This document shows positions 10,582-19,437 of a stretch of DNA of 64,000 nt, piece after piece. Where the stretch lies: assembly GCA_032768795.1 (NCBI GenBank), contig CP136492.1:1488001-1552000 (forward strand), in the 5' to 3' direction. The number at the start of each line of letters is the position of its first letter. Positions within the stretch are counted from its first letter, which is position 1. A model generated the notes under the pieces. It saw nothing but the letters and a program-made list of their open reading frames with translations, was not told the origin of the DNA and searched no databases. Origin of the DNA: Tremella fuciformis (lineage: Eukaryota; Basidiomycota; Tremellomycetes; Tremellales; Tremellaceae). Position numbers and translations under genes: made by a program.

Positions 10582-11939
10582 ATGCCTGCTACCTCTGTCA
10601 AGCTCAATGACGGGACATCGATACCCCCTATCGGGTACGGGATCGGTGAGTCACCACTCCGTCCCCTATCGCTTGGGAACTGGCCAACGCCATGCCCCCA
10701 TGAATTAAGCCGGATTACAAACCAGGTTGGATCGCTTCAGACTGGGTAGCTGAATCGCAGGAACCGCACACTTCTCTCGCGAATGCACGGAGCACATCGT
10801 GTCCGCGCTCAAGGTGGGCTATCGATACCTCGACGCAGCGCAGCAGTACCGCAATAGCAAGTCGATTGGAGCGGCGCTCAAAGAGTGGGATGGGAAGCGG
10901 GAAGACTTGTACATCTTGACCAAGTGCACGTGCCACTCAGCAGTCATCTGATGCCACGTTGGGACTGACGAGGCAGATGGCTTGCCCGACGTAGAGAACG
11001 ATCCGCGCAGTGCGCTGGAGACTCTCTTGAAGGAAATGGGCGTCGACTACGTCGACATGTGTGAGTGGCGCAGGGAGATAGTTGATGTCAATGCTCATCA
11101 TCAGACTTGGTGCACAGCCCATTCGTACGTGCTTCGAGCGGAATGCGATAGCGGAGCTGAGTGAGCAGTTTGGCAAGGAGCACGGCCGTACCTTTGCAGA
11201 CACCTGGAAGATCATGGAGGATCTTCGCAAAGAGGGTCTTACGAAGTCGATCGGCGTCAGCAACTTCCGCGAGGAGGACATTGACGAGCTGTCCAAGACG
11301 TGGGAGATTCCACCGGCTGTCAATCAGGTGAGGCGTTCCGCACTCATCCTCTCCGGGAATGACGAACTGATTGCGCCAGATCGAGTACCAGCCGTACCTT
11401 GCCCATGCACCCAACGTCAAACGCCTGTTGAGCATCTGCGACAAGCACGACATCAAGATCATGGTCTACGGGGGTCTCGCCGCTCTCACGCGCCAGTCCG
11501 GCGGCTCGGTCGACCAGGCTGCCAAGCGCATCGCGAAGCAGAAGGGCGTGACGGACAGCCAGGTTTTGCTCAAGTGGGCTCAGCAGGCGACAAAGGGAAT
11601 CATCGTGACGTGAGTGCCCCAAACGACGAGATGAACGTTCCCAGCGCTCTCACGAGCGTCCTCGGAGACAGAGTCTCCCTCGGCTCCCCGTTGAACGATC
11701 AAGGGGGCCACCCTTTGACCAGGGGAGGGATGCGGATCAGAAGATCAGAGGGGAATACCACCGCTACCGACGCTGACCTTTGAAGGACCTCGACAAACCC
11801 GTCTCGCCAGGCCGACCAGCTGCAATCCGTTTCCATCCCCGATCTGACTTCGGAAGAGCTGGAAGAGATACGGACGGCCGGTGAGGAGAAGTTCTTCCGC
11901 CACTTTATGAAGCCGGTCTGGGATGGGGCCAAGCCTTGA
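10582..11939 (+). CDS. Aldo-keto reductase (NADPH-dependent), 291 aa
   Basis: Seven exons: 10582..10645, 10761..10925, 10977..11060, 11105..11124, 11169..11327, 11380..11609, 11786..11939. The AKR catalytic tetrad is visible: Asp and Tyr in YRYLDAAQQYRN, Lys in LYILTK and His in YLVHSPF. VGVSNF-type SIGVSNFREEDI, then the coenzyme-binding end TTSTNPSRQADQLQ, complete the barrel. Exon 2 to exon 3 can be joined in frame only with a GC donor after base 10925 (giving LTKYGLPDV); all others are GT-AG. Exon 4 is only 20 nt. Introns 1 (115 nt) and 6 (176 nt) are unusually long for this window. Such enzymes reduce aldehydes, ketones and sugars; the exact substrate cannot be read from sequence. Confidence 0.88.
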
Positions 11940-12243
11940 TGAGGGACGGCAATGATGAAGATGATATCTAAGCGATCATGAGGGTAGTGCGATGCCATGT
12001 CACCTTTGCTGTCTTGTCTTCTTAAGCAGCAGACAACAAGTGCCACTTGACCATACGACCATACCATACGAGTAAGTCTCTTTGAGTCCATTGGGTGGCT
12101 ATTTATATCTGCTCGGGCGGTTCCTTGGCCCAAACGGGCGGTATCAAATCTCAGGGTCCACACGCATTAACTAAAACTGTAACAACCTACCTAACCCCCT
12201 CTTCCCTCGCCGTGGCCCCTTCCCTTCCCTTCTCTCTCTCTCA
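11940..12243. other. Intergenic region before the left repeat copy
   Basis: These 304 nt lie between the aldo-keto reductase stop and the left repeat copy. They hold the presumed 3' UTR and end in a CT-rich run (about 12196-12242, including CTCTCTCTC) immediately before the repeat begins with TC. No gene or RNA feature was recognised. Confidence 0.5.
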
Positions 12244-12678
12244 TCAGCGTAGCTCTTACGGGGCGAATTTCTGCGGGTGTCCCTGGAACGAAAACGGTAA
12301 ATGGGGGAATTAAATAAGAAAATTCCGGCCATTCTGATTTCATCAGCACAATCCTAATATGCATTGTGTCCTTGCCAAATTGCCTTTCATCAGAGAATAA
12401 AGATCTATGCATGAGGCTGATGCATGGAATGATCTCTGTAGCAGAACCAATCGCCTACATAGCTACTGCCATACCCTGCCCTATCATTGCACCAAAATGG
12501 TTACAATAGCGCAAGTCTGACAAGACTGCAATAGGCTTGCCAGGTGGCAGCTGTGACATAGCCCCTGTGACCAGCTTGGCATGCCTATGATCATCTGATC
12601 AGCCTAGCATGCCCAACAAGCACTTGCGCATCTCTTGATGAAGTGCTTTAGCTTGCAACTAATCAATGTTCTACAGTA

Positions 12679-12771
12679 CATCCGGCTTTGCCGGATGCTT
12701 GACCCGTAAGGGCTGCGATGGCTGCGCCGCTAGGCGCAAGGGGGGGTCTTGGGGGGGTGTCCCACCCCCCC
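12679..12771. repeat. Cluster of three strong stem-loops inside the left element
   Basis: Three hairpins follow one another: CATCCGGC-TTT-GCCGGATG at 12679-12697 (perfect 8-bp stem), GCGCC-GCTA-GGCGC at 12724-12737 (5-bp stem), and a 9-bp perfect stem GGGGGGGTG/CACCCCCCC with loop TCC at 12751-12771. The last is preceded by another G run (about 12741-12746), so a G-quadruplex on this strand is also possible. The same cluster is mirrored at 18754-18846 in the right copy. Confidence 0.75.
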
Positions 12772-12896
12772 ATGTCTAACGGAACCAAAGAACAAGGAAT
12801 TGCATTAGGTTTTCCAAATTGCCTGAGAACCAATAACTTGAATACCTGATTAGAAATTCAGAGCTAAAAAAGAATTGAAATAACGAGCTACGCCCT

Positions 12897-12918
12897 ATCG
12901 CGCACTTTCCTGCACGAT
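12897..12918 (+). other. Helitron-type 3' terminal hairpin, left copy
   Basis: ATCGCGCA pairs with TGCACGAT around the loop CTTTCC; seven of eight positions pair and there is one C/A mismatch. CTAC and then the terminal CTAG follow. In Helitrons such a hairpin just upstream of CTRR marks the 3' end for rolling-circle termination. The same hairpin is at 18607-18628 in the right copy. Confidence 0.7.
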
Positions 12919-12928
12919 CTACCTAGTT

Positions 12929-13561
12929 CGTACTCATCTGTGCCCCGCGCCGCTCGTCTCTTCGTCACTCTGTCTTTCATCACATCTACTTGCATTCACA
13001 TCACCACCGCTATCCCATACCCATCGCTCCTCGCCACCTCGAAGACGTCCGCCTCCCTTTTGTTCGGATCTCAAACGCCCCGATCCGAGGCCTACGGGAC
13101 GCTGCCCGGCCTCGTCTTTTCGCGCTTCGCTAAAAGGTTTATTTCCAGCTACACCCTTCTGCCGACCATCCATTCATTCGACTCCCTCCCCTCGAGACAG
13201 CAACGACCTGGCGACCTGCACCGGTACTGTTCGCTACATGACTGCATGAGCGTGTCGAAGATACCCCGGTAGTCAACACTGCCTCATCTCTCATCACATT
13301 CTTCCCTCCTCCCCCGGGAACCACGCGCCGCCCTCCTTCGCCGCCGGACACTTGCTGGCCGCATCATCAGCGACTTCCCACGAGCTATTAATACCACTCG
13401 AGACCGATTCGAGTGACATATCCCACCGACGGCGCTGCGGCCATCCCAGCGGGAGCCAGGAAGAATCATCAGGATATAAGTGGATGTGAAGAAGGATCGG
13501 CACACGCCTCCTTCTCTCGCTTCCTCTTCGTCTTATCAACAACGACGGGAGCATCTATGCG
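12929..13561. promoter_or_regulatory. Long upstream region of the membrane-protein gene
   Basis: These 633 nt lie between the left repeat and the next start codon. The plus strand is pyrimidine-rich over long stretches (for example 12950-13035 and 13290-13335), typical of a fungal 5' leader or promoter. Open frames on both strands here have no recognisable product. No specific site was identified. Confidence 0.45.
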
Positions 13562-15827
13562 ATGAAGAGGCCGAACACTCGGGGCGCAGTGTTCCACGGA
13601 GGGACAGCGGCGCGGCAGCCGACCATGGAGCGGTATGAAGGGGAGGCCGAGAGCGGGCCGTCGAGGATCTCCCTCGACGCCCTGAGAGACAGGCCGGTGT
13701 CGGCACGCAGATCAGCACAGCCATCCATGGGTGTTATTGTACTGGGACTCCTAGGTCTACTCCCGCTTGCTTCAGCCCTCCCTCCGCCGACGCGGACTCG
13801 ACCCTTGGTTATCGCTCGAACGGACGTGCCCGAACCGACAACATCGACATCGACATATTACTCTCAGGCGAGTCATAAGCGTCACAGCCTGAACAATTAT
13901 GTCGGTCATCTCAACCCCGTCACTTCGCCTTCTGGACTGCCGACTGTGTCGATAGCTGTCGACGAAAAGACGCTTCCCTATTATCTTAGTCTGCAGGAAG
14001 ATGGACGATGGAGCAAGGTCGATAACGCCTGGTATCTGTACGGACGGTATGCTGTGAGTGGCATTCCTTATGCGCTTGGGCCATGGCACTCACACGATGT
14101 CGTGACTGACGAGGCAGGGCTCTCAAGACGAGGTTCTCGCGGGAAGCTACCCTCTGCCAAGCAGCATCAGCAGCGGAGTCATCCCAAACCCTACTCCAAC
14201 CCCAGTACCAGTGTCTACGTCAACTTCCACTTCTGCTAGCACCTCGTCCACCTCCACCAGCGACTTTGCCATCGACCAAGCGTTACCCAATGGCTGGGGC
14301 GTGTCGTCTTCACGGTCCAGCTTCTACAAAGTACCTCTCATCGTCGTAGCAAGTATCGTCTTGGCCTTCCTTCTGGTCGCAACCATCATATGGCATGTTC
14401 TACATTCACTGCCATTTGCCGGAGCGCTAATGAGTAGGATCGCTTGGTCAAGGCGGAAAGCTCATCGGAAGCGCAAGCGCAAAGCTGAACGTCTGAGGAG
14501 GAAAGCACTTGCTGCAGCGGGCATATCGCCAGACTCTCTTGATGGCTCGGCTGCCGAGGCCGCATTCAAAGAGAAGCTCCAGGAATTGGAGGAGAAACAT
14601 CGGCGGAGCAGGAAGACGAATGGACCGGGGTTCATGGTCCGAACAAAAGTGCGAAACTGGCAGGGACTACGCAGGCGAAAGGGGAAGAAGCAGGATGACG
14701 ACCCTAGCCAAGACATTGTCGAGGACAAACCTGTCGAGCAAGTCGATGGGATTGATACGCGGTCCTCAACTCCGGTCATTGAGCGGCCCTCAGAGGCAAG
14801 CACAACGCCACTCGTCAATGCGGACGAAACATCAGGCACCATCAGTGACTCCCCGACGACCACAGAGTCCGCCATCACCTCGCCCATTCCAGCTCCGTCC
14901 CATGACGCAGCAGCTCCGGGTCCGATCTCTGCAGTGGCGCATTTTCCGCCTGCATACCGTCCAGCCTCTGTCAGATCAATGCAACGGGACTCAGCGCGCG
15001 GTCAAGCCTCATCATCTTCCGCAGGTCCGAGCGACGTTCGTCCACCTCCAGCTCACTTCACCGAGAAGACATCTGCACCTGGATACTATCCCGCGCCAAC
15101 AACCGAAGAGTCTGAAAGAGCCATCGCCGTGGCTTCGAGGAGTGATGGCAAGCGTCGAATGCTGCCCGACGAGGAAGACGAGCTTGAAGATTCGGCTGAG
15201 CCCCGAGTACGGCACGTTGCTACAGACGACAAGGTGGAGCTTGAGCGGATGCGTTTGGCCGGCTCGGCTCCTCCCATCCGCGTCACGGGACCAGAATCTC
15301 GGACATCTGACGACCAACACGGGCCTTCGGCTCCCAATGTCGAAGTGGACGAGGCTGGATTTGAACGGCTCGACTTGACAGAGGCATTGGACGATTTCGA
15401 GCTCGCCAACAGCCTCCCGCGGCCGCCAGCCTCCCCACTCAGCGCGTCTGAGGCTCTTATTCCGCCCCCTCCTCGCCCAGTACAGCGTTCCCTGCGGACT
15501 CTGTCTCAAAGCGAGGGTTCGCCAGTCATTGACGAGCAACATTTGCTCCCATCAGCGCCTCCCGCGGCGTCATCTGAGGCTATGCCCTCTGCGCCGCCCC
15601 TTGATGACCGGGACGAGCACGAAGAGACTGAAGCTCCCACTGCTCCGATGCTGGACGCTTCTGATTCCGAGGAAGATTCAGCTTCTCCAGATCATGACCC
15701 GTCTGATTCTGCGAGTCCAATCGATGCTCCGATCAGTTCGATGTCATCGTCGGACCCAGTGCCGACGGAGGCGCCAACGTCGACCACAACCAGGCCCGTC
15801 GTCTTCCTGCCAAAATATGAGCCCTGA
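13562..15827 (+). CDS. Type I membrane protein with long disordered cytosolic tail carrying a PPxY motif
   Basis: Two exons, 13562..14053 and 14118..15827, 733 aa from the first ATG. An in-frame ATG at 13727 starts a textbook signal peptide (MGVIVLGLLGLLPLASA), so the real start may be there (678 aa). The ectodomain carries a short ordered part (PSGLPTVSIAVDEKTLPYYLSLQEDG) and a Ser/Thr/Pro stretch. One transmembrane helix follows (VPLIVVASIVLAFLLVATIIW), then a very basic juxtamembrane segment (RRKAHRKRKRKAERLRRKAL). The ~450-residue tail is acidic and disordered, rich in Pro/Ser/Glu, with HFPPAYRPAS, a PPxY motif of the kind bound by Rsp5/Nedd4 WW domains. No named domain. It lies between the two inverted repeat copies. 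Function unknown; a surface sensor or cargo adaptor is inference. Confidence 0.78.
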
Positions 15828-16120
15828 GCAGGCATGCTTGTACCATACAATACCTGTATCAATCGTTTCCGGTTGTAATAGCCATGCCACTGGGTACCAT
15901 AATCTCTGTCACCACGGCGCGCAAAACGTCTGACTTCTGACTTGCTCTCGCCTGACTCGTACCCATTTCGCAAGATATCGACTGCATCCCGCATCCAAGA
16001 TCCCAAGACATGTCAAAACGTATCCGAGCCTGATGGTACAGTGCTCTCCTCCCACCTGGACCTCTACGGCCACAGAAGACAACGACGAGTCTCCAGCAGA
16101 AAGTCGCGGCAAAATCGTAG

Positions 16121-16567
16121 CTAGGCCTCCGTGGGCGAAACATCGTCGGGGGCAACCCGTGTATGCACCGCGGGCAAGTCGAACGCGTACGGCGGCGGCG
16201 GCGACAGCGGAGTATACATGTCCGCCACCTGGACCGACGCGCGCGGGGTGCACATCCTCACGACCGTCGCGGGCCTTCGGACCACAAACGACGCGCCGAC
16301 CGAGGCAGTCGCGCTCGCCGACTTGCTCTCCGTCGTCAGGCATTTCTTCTCCGAGTCGGTGCCGGACGAGGAAATCCCGTTGAAAAGCCTCGTGGAGGCC
16401 TTGACCCATTTTTGAAGGGTCGAGCTGCCCCCGCTGCCTTTCTCGCCGTCGGCGGCCTTCTTGTCGGCGCCGTCACCTTTTGCGTCTCCGAGCGCGCGCT
16501 TGGTTCGCGTGCGGCGCTTGAGCGAGCTGCTGTGCGTGAGGCCGGCAACGCCGGCGGGGTAGCCCAT
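16121..16567 (-). CDS. Small uncharacterised protein with PPPY motif, 148 aa
   Basis: I use the ATG at 16567 (MGYPAGVAGLTHSSSLKRR). The frame stays open to 16900, but those upstream codons are Pro/Arg-rich with no sign of a domain. The protein has a basic N-terminus (KRRTRTKRALGD), a Lys/Gly/Asp-rich linker, a short helical segment (STLQKWVKASTRLFNGI), and a C-terminal SPPPPYAFD, which contains a PPPY motif that could bind WW domains. No known family was recognised. It lies between the two inverted repeat copies, convergent with the membrane-protein gene. Being short and without homologs in hand, it is less certain than its neighbours. Confidence 0.55.
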   Translation of the reverse strand: MGYPAGVAGLTHSSSLKRRTRTKRALGDAKGDGADKKAADGEKGSGGSSTLQKWVKASTRLFNGISSSGTDSEKKCLTTESKSASATASVGASFVVRRPATVVRMCTPRASVQVADMYTPLSPPPPYAFDLPAVHTRVAPDDVSPTEA

Positions 16568-17104
16568 GTTGTTATCGAGAACGAGTGGGTGTGGTGGGAG
16601 TGGTGCGGGTGCTGTGACGCAGTGCGGGCGCAGGTGCTGATGGGCAGTAGGTGGTGATTGACTTCTGATGATGGCGCAGGGGTACTGGGCTCTGACTGGC
16701 AATCGAGCGCGTCTTATGTATGCCTGCGCTGCGCGACACGGGGCTGGGAGGTTTGGGTGCCCCGCGATGAAACACGACGTGAGTTTCGCCAAGGTACCTG
16801 CGCTAAACGGTCTGAGACGCCGAGACCTCATTAGGTGTTGGCGTCCGAGTCCCGCCATTCGCCCAGCCCCACCTCTGGTCCGACTAGCGGCAACATGCAT
16901 GAGACCGACCTAAAAGTGTGGCACATAACCAGGAGACTTCTTGCCTCATACATATCCAAGCACATGTGTCAATCTTCACCCGAGCCATAATATACCATGC
17001 GCTCTACGCTCTAAGGGGGTCATTTACTGGTGTTACGAGCCTTCTGTCAATAAGTGGGCGAGGGCTGGAGCGAGATGACTCTCACTGCTTGTCCATCGCG
17101 AGTC
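16568..17104. other. Intergenic region between small PPPY gene and F-box gene
   Basis: These 537 nt lie upstream of the small PPPY gene and downstream of the F-box gene, both on the minus strand. An open frame continues from the small gene to 16900, but its composition suggests 5' leader rather than coding sequence. Nothing else was recognised. Confidence 0.45.
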
Positions 17105-18484
17105 TCAAACCTTGCGTCCCGCAATAAACTTGACTTTCTGGACGCTCTCCTCTCGAAGTTTGGTGCCATTCGGACCGTCCACCTTTGTTACTTTGACTGC
17201 CTTCGGCCCACACCTTTTCGCCCGCCTCAACATCGCTGCCTCGAGCACAGACACCTCGGCAGCCCCCAGCGACTCGAACACAAGCTTTCGCTCGCAGCAC
17301 GCGATTCTTAGAGTGTCGATAATCGCGATGAAGTGGGGATCGAGGATCTCGTTGGTCCAACGAGTCTCATCCAACATAGAGTCGGCGCTGACGTCGATTT
17401 CCTCCTCATCCTCATACGGGAACATACACTCCTCTTCCACTTGCTCCAGAGGTGGGCCTTCATTCAACACGAACGGCGTGGCCAGGATGTGGCATATTTC
17501 TGTCAAACGAGCATGGCTTCGCAGGTAGACAGCATCGAAACTGGTGTTTCGAGTTGTCACCGTCAAAGGCTGGGTCCATCGGTAGGCTAGTCGTCCAACG
17601 AGGTCATCGGTACACGTGAAACATTTCTTGAGAGCCAAGGGACCGAAGTCGATGCGTAGAGAAGAAGGCCGAGCCATAACGCACAGGAACCCGGGATCGC
17701 CCTGGGTTCTTCGAGAGTGGCTGCGCGAAAAGGATCGATGGATGCCGGTCGTGAAGGCTTCGTCAAAGTGAATCTCGACCACGTTCGGCATCAAGGGGGT
17801 TTCGGGCGTGTGAGACAAAGAGACGAGGGTGCCGAGGATATCGCAGGTGTCGGCATCTGGAATAAACGACAGAGTGAGTTTCTTCGTGCGTAGAAAGTAG
17901 TCGTGCTTGCGGGTGAATTTCCTGACCCCGTTGTCGACACCCCGGACCAGAAAGCGGCACTGGATATCTTCGATAAGCCGAATGGACTCGTATAAGTAGG
18001 GGTTGAGCATGCGGTGGTGTTCGCTAGACAGACGGACCAAGCTATTCACACCGCTCGGCGGAAGGCGGGCGACGATCATCCCCAAAATCTCCAGAGGCAG
18101 GAAAAGCGGTTGTTGTACGCTACGTCTCGAGGGACTGGACGGAGAGTCCGGGATGATACTGCCATCTGAGGAGTCACACGCTTCACACGTCTCCTCGTCT
18201 TGTCCCGGACCCATTCCATCGTCGGCGTCCCCTTGCGCGTTCTCGTCAGCAACAGTCGAGACGACGTTGTCTGCTGTCAATCGACCTTCCTGCATCGGCT
18301 TCGACATGTCGTGGTCGGCTGTTTTCGATTCAAGGATATGGCACCCTTGCTCGCAGTCTGCCTCCCCAATCCCGCACGCGCCCAAAGTCGGTTCGATCGC
18401 GGCGGGCGTCTTAGTGGCGAATTCGACCGGTCCTTCGAGTGAAGTTGAAGTGGCGCCTGTAGCGCACGGAGGAGGATCAGACAT
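17105..18484 (-). CDS. F-box-like protein, 459 aa
   Basis: Single exon from the ATG at 18484 (MSDPPPCATG). The frame is open for 38 more codons up to the edge of the repeat, but no ATG is present there. After a disordered acidic N-terminus (~110 aa) comes LFLPLEILGMIVARLPPSGVNSLVRLSSEHHRML, an F-box-like motif that would bind Skp1 in an SCF ubiquitin ligase. The rest (IRLIEDIQCRFLVRGV ... SLSHTPETPLMPNVVEIHF ... LRIDFGPLAL) looks like the irregular Leu-rich substrate region common in basidiomycete F-box proteins. The start codon is only 114 nt from the right repeat copy, so the insertion sits in or next to its promoter. Substrate unknown. Confidence 0.72.
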   Translation of the reverse strand: MSDPPPCATGATSTSLEGPVEFATKTPAAIEPTLGACGIGEADCEQGCHILESKTADHDMSKPMQEGRLTADNVVSTVADENAQGDADDGMGPGQDEETCEACDSSDGSIIPDSPSSPSRRSVQQPLFLPLEILGMIVARLPPSGVNSLVRLSSEHHRMLNPYLYESIRLIEDIQCRFLVRGVDNGVRKFTRKHDYFLRTKKLTLSFIPDADTCDILGTLVSLSHTPETPLMPNVVEIHFDEAFTTGIHRSFSRSHSRRTQGDPGFLCVMARPSSLRIDFGPLALKKCFTCTDDLVGRLAYRWTQPLTVTTRNTSFDAVYLRSHARLTEICHILATPFVLNEGPPLEQVEEECMFPYEDEEEIDVSADSMLDETRWTNEILDPHFIAIIDTLRIACCERKLVFESLGAAEVSVLEAAMLRRAKRCGPKAVKVTKVDGPNGTKLREESVQKVKFIAGRKV

Positions 18485-18598
18485 GCTGAGTGGACTGGCG
18501 AATGCGGAAAAGACTGTACACGCCAAGCTGTGGCTGCTGTGAAAGATCACAATGAGTGATTCTGTGTGAGACGCTTGAGACACGCTATGTGGACCCAA

Positions 18599-19281
18599 CT
18601 AGGTAGATCGTGCAGGAAAGTGCGCGATAGGGCGTAGCTCGTTATTTCAATTCTTTTTTAGCTCTGAATTTCTAATCAGGTATTCAAGTTATTGGTTCTC
18701 AGGCAATTTGGAAAACCTAATGCAATTCCTTGTTCTTTGGTTCCGTTAGACATGGGGGGGTGGGACACCCCCCCAAGACCCCCCCTTGCGCCTAGCGGCG
18801 CAGCCATCGCAGCCCTTACGGGTCAAGCATCCGGCAAAGCCGGATGTACTGTAGAACATTGATTAGTTGCAAGCTAAAGCACTTCATCAAGAGATGCGCA
18901 AGTGCTTGTTGGGCATGCTAGGCTGATCAGATGATCATAGGCATGCCAAGCTGGTCACAGGGGCTATGTCACAGCTGCCACCTGGCAAGCCTATTGCAGT
19001 CTTGTCAGACTTGCGCTATTGTAACCATTTTGGTGCAATGATAGGGCAGGGTATGGCAGTAGCTATGTAGGCGATTGGTTCTGCTACAGAGATCATTCCA
19101 TGCATCAGCCTCATGCATAGATCTTTATTCTCTGATGAAAGGCAATTTGGCAAGGACACAATGCATATTAGGATTGTGCTGATGAAATCAGAATGGCCGG
19201 AATTTTCTTATTTAATTCCCCCATTTACCGTTTTCGTTCCAGGGACACCCGCAGAAATTCGCCCCGTAAGAGCTACGCTGA
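18599..19281 (-). mobile_element. Non-autonomous Helitron-like element, right copy (683 bp, inverted)
   Basis: Exact reverse complement, as far as I can read, of 12244-12926. Read on the minus strand it begins TC at 19281-19280 and ends CTAG at 18602-18599, followed by T. The 3' hairpin lies at 18607-18628 and the hairpin cluster at 18754-18846. The base before TC is T rather than A, so the flanking dinucleotide is T/T here versus A/T at the left copy. Identical sequence in both copies implies recent transposition, recent duplication or gene conversion. It lies 114 nt upstream of the F-box start and 156 nt upstream of the RTC4 start, that is, in a shared divergent promoter. Confidence 0.72.
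18754..18846. repeat. Cluster of three stem-loops inside the right element
   Basis: Mirror image of 12679-12771: the C/G-run hairpin, then the GCGCC/GGCGC hairpin, then the CATCCGGC/GCCGGATG hairpin. All stem positions are unchanged, including the lengths of the G and C runs, which normally mutate quickly; this again points to recent copying. Confidence 0.72.
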
Positions 19282-19437
19282 AAAGACAGTCACCACCACT
19301 TTGAGCTGCTCGGACTCGGAGTGATTTCCCACGTGGTTGGGCGTGCCTGCTTTTTTTCCCTGATCACCTTGTGTGAGCGATTGGGGTTGAATAGATCGTT
19401 GTCAACTGTCCGTCACTTGAATACGACATGAGCTAAG

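Larger units (their letters stand above)
12244..12926 (+). mobile_element. Non-autonomous Helitron-like element, left copy (683 bp)
   Basis: This segment recurs in reverse complement at 18599-19281. Identity with the second copy starts exactly at TC (12244), where the preceding bases differ (A here, T there), and runs through the final CTAG (12923-12926). By eye I found no mismatch and no length difference. Helitron hallmarks are present: 5' TC; a 3' stem-loop at 12897-12918 (8-bp stem with one mismatch, 6-nt loop) placed 4 nt before CTAG; and insertion between A and T here. The element is AT-richer than its surroundings and has no Rep/helicase coding capacity. The only open frame of note inside, about 65 codons on the minus strand ending near the left boundary, has no recognisable domain. 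Strand is given as the direction TC to CTAG. Confidence 0.72.

Noticed and set aside
12191..12412. Short open frame in the repeat (also at 19113-19304)
   Set aside because: The two copies share only ~56 codons, their ends differ in flanking sequence, there is no domain, and the frame opens out of the element; most likely non-coding.
16568..16900. N-terminal extension of the small PPPY protein
   Set aside because: The frame is open but Pro/Arg/His-rich and unlike the rest of the protein; the ATG at 16567 is preferred.
12244..19281. LTRs or terminal inverted repeats of one large element
   Set aside because: LTRs would be in direct orientation with TG...CA ends and enclose gag/pol. A single giant TIR transposon would encode a transposase between the repeats, but the enclosed genes look like ordinary fungal genes and I saw no flanking target duplication. 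The TC/hairpin/CTAG ends fit two Helitron-like copies better.
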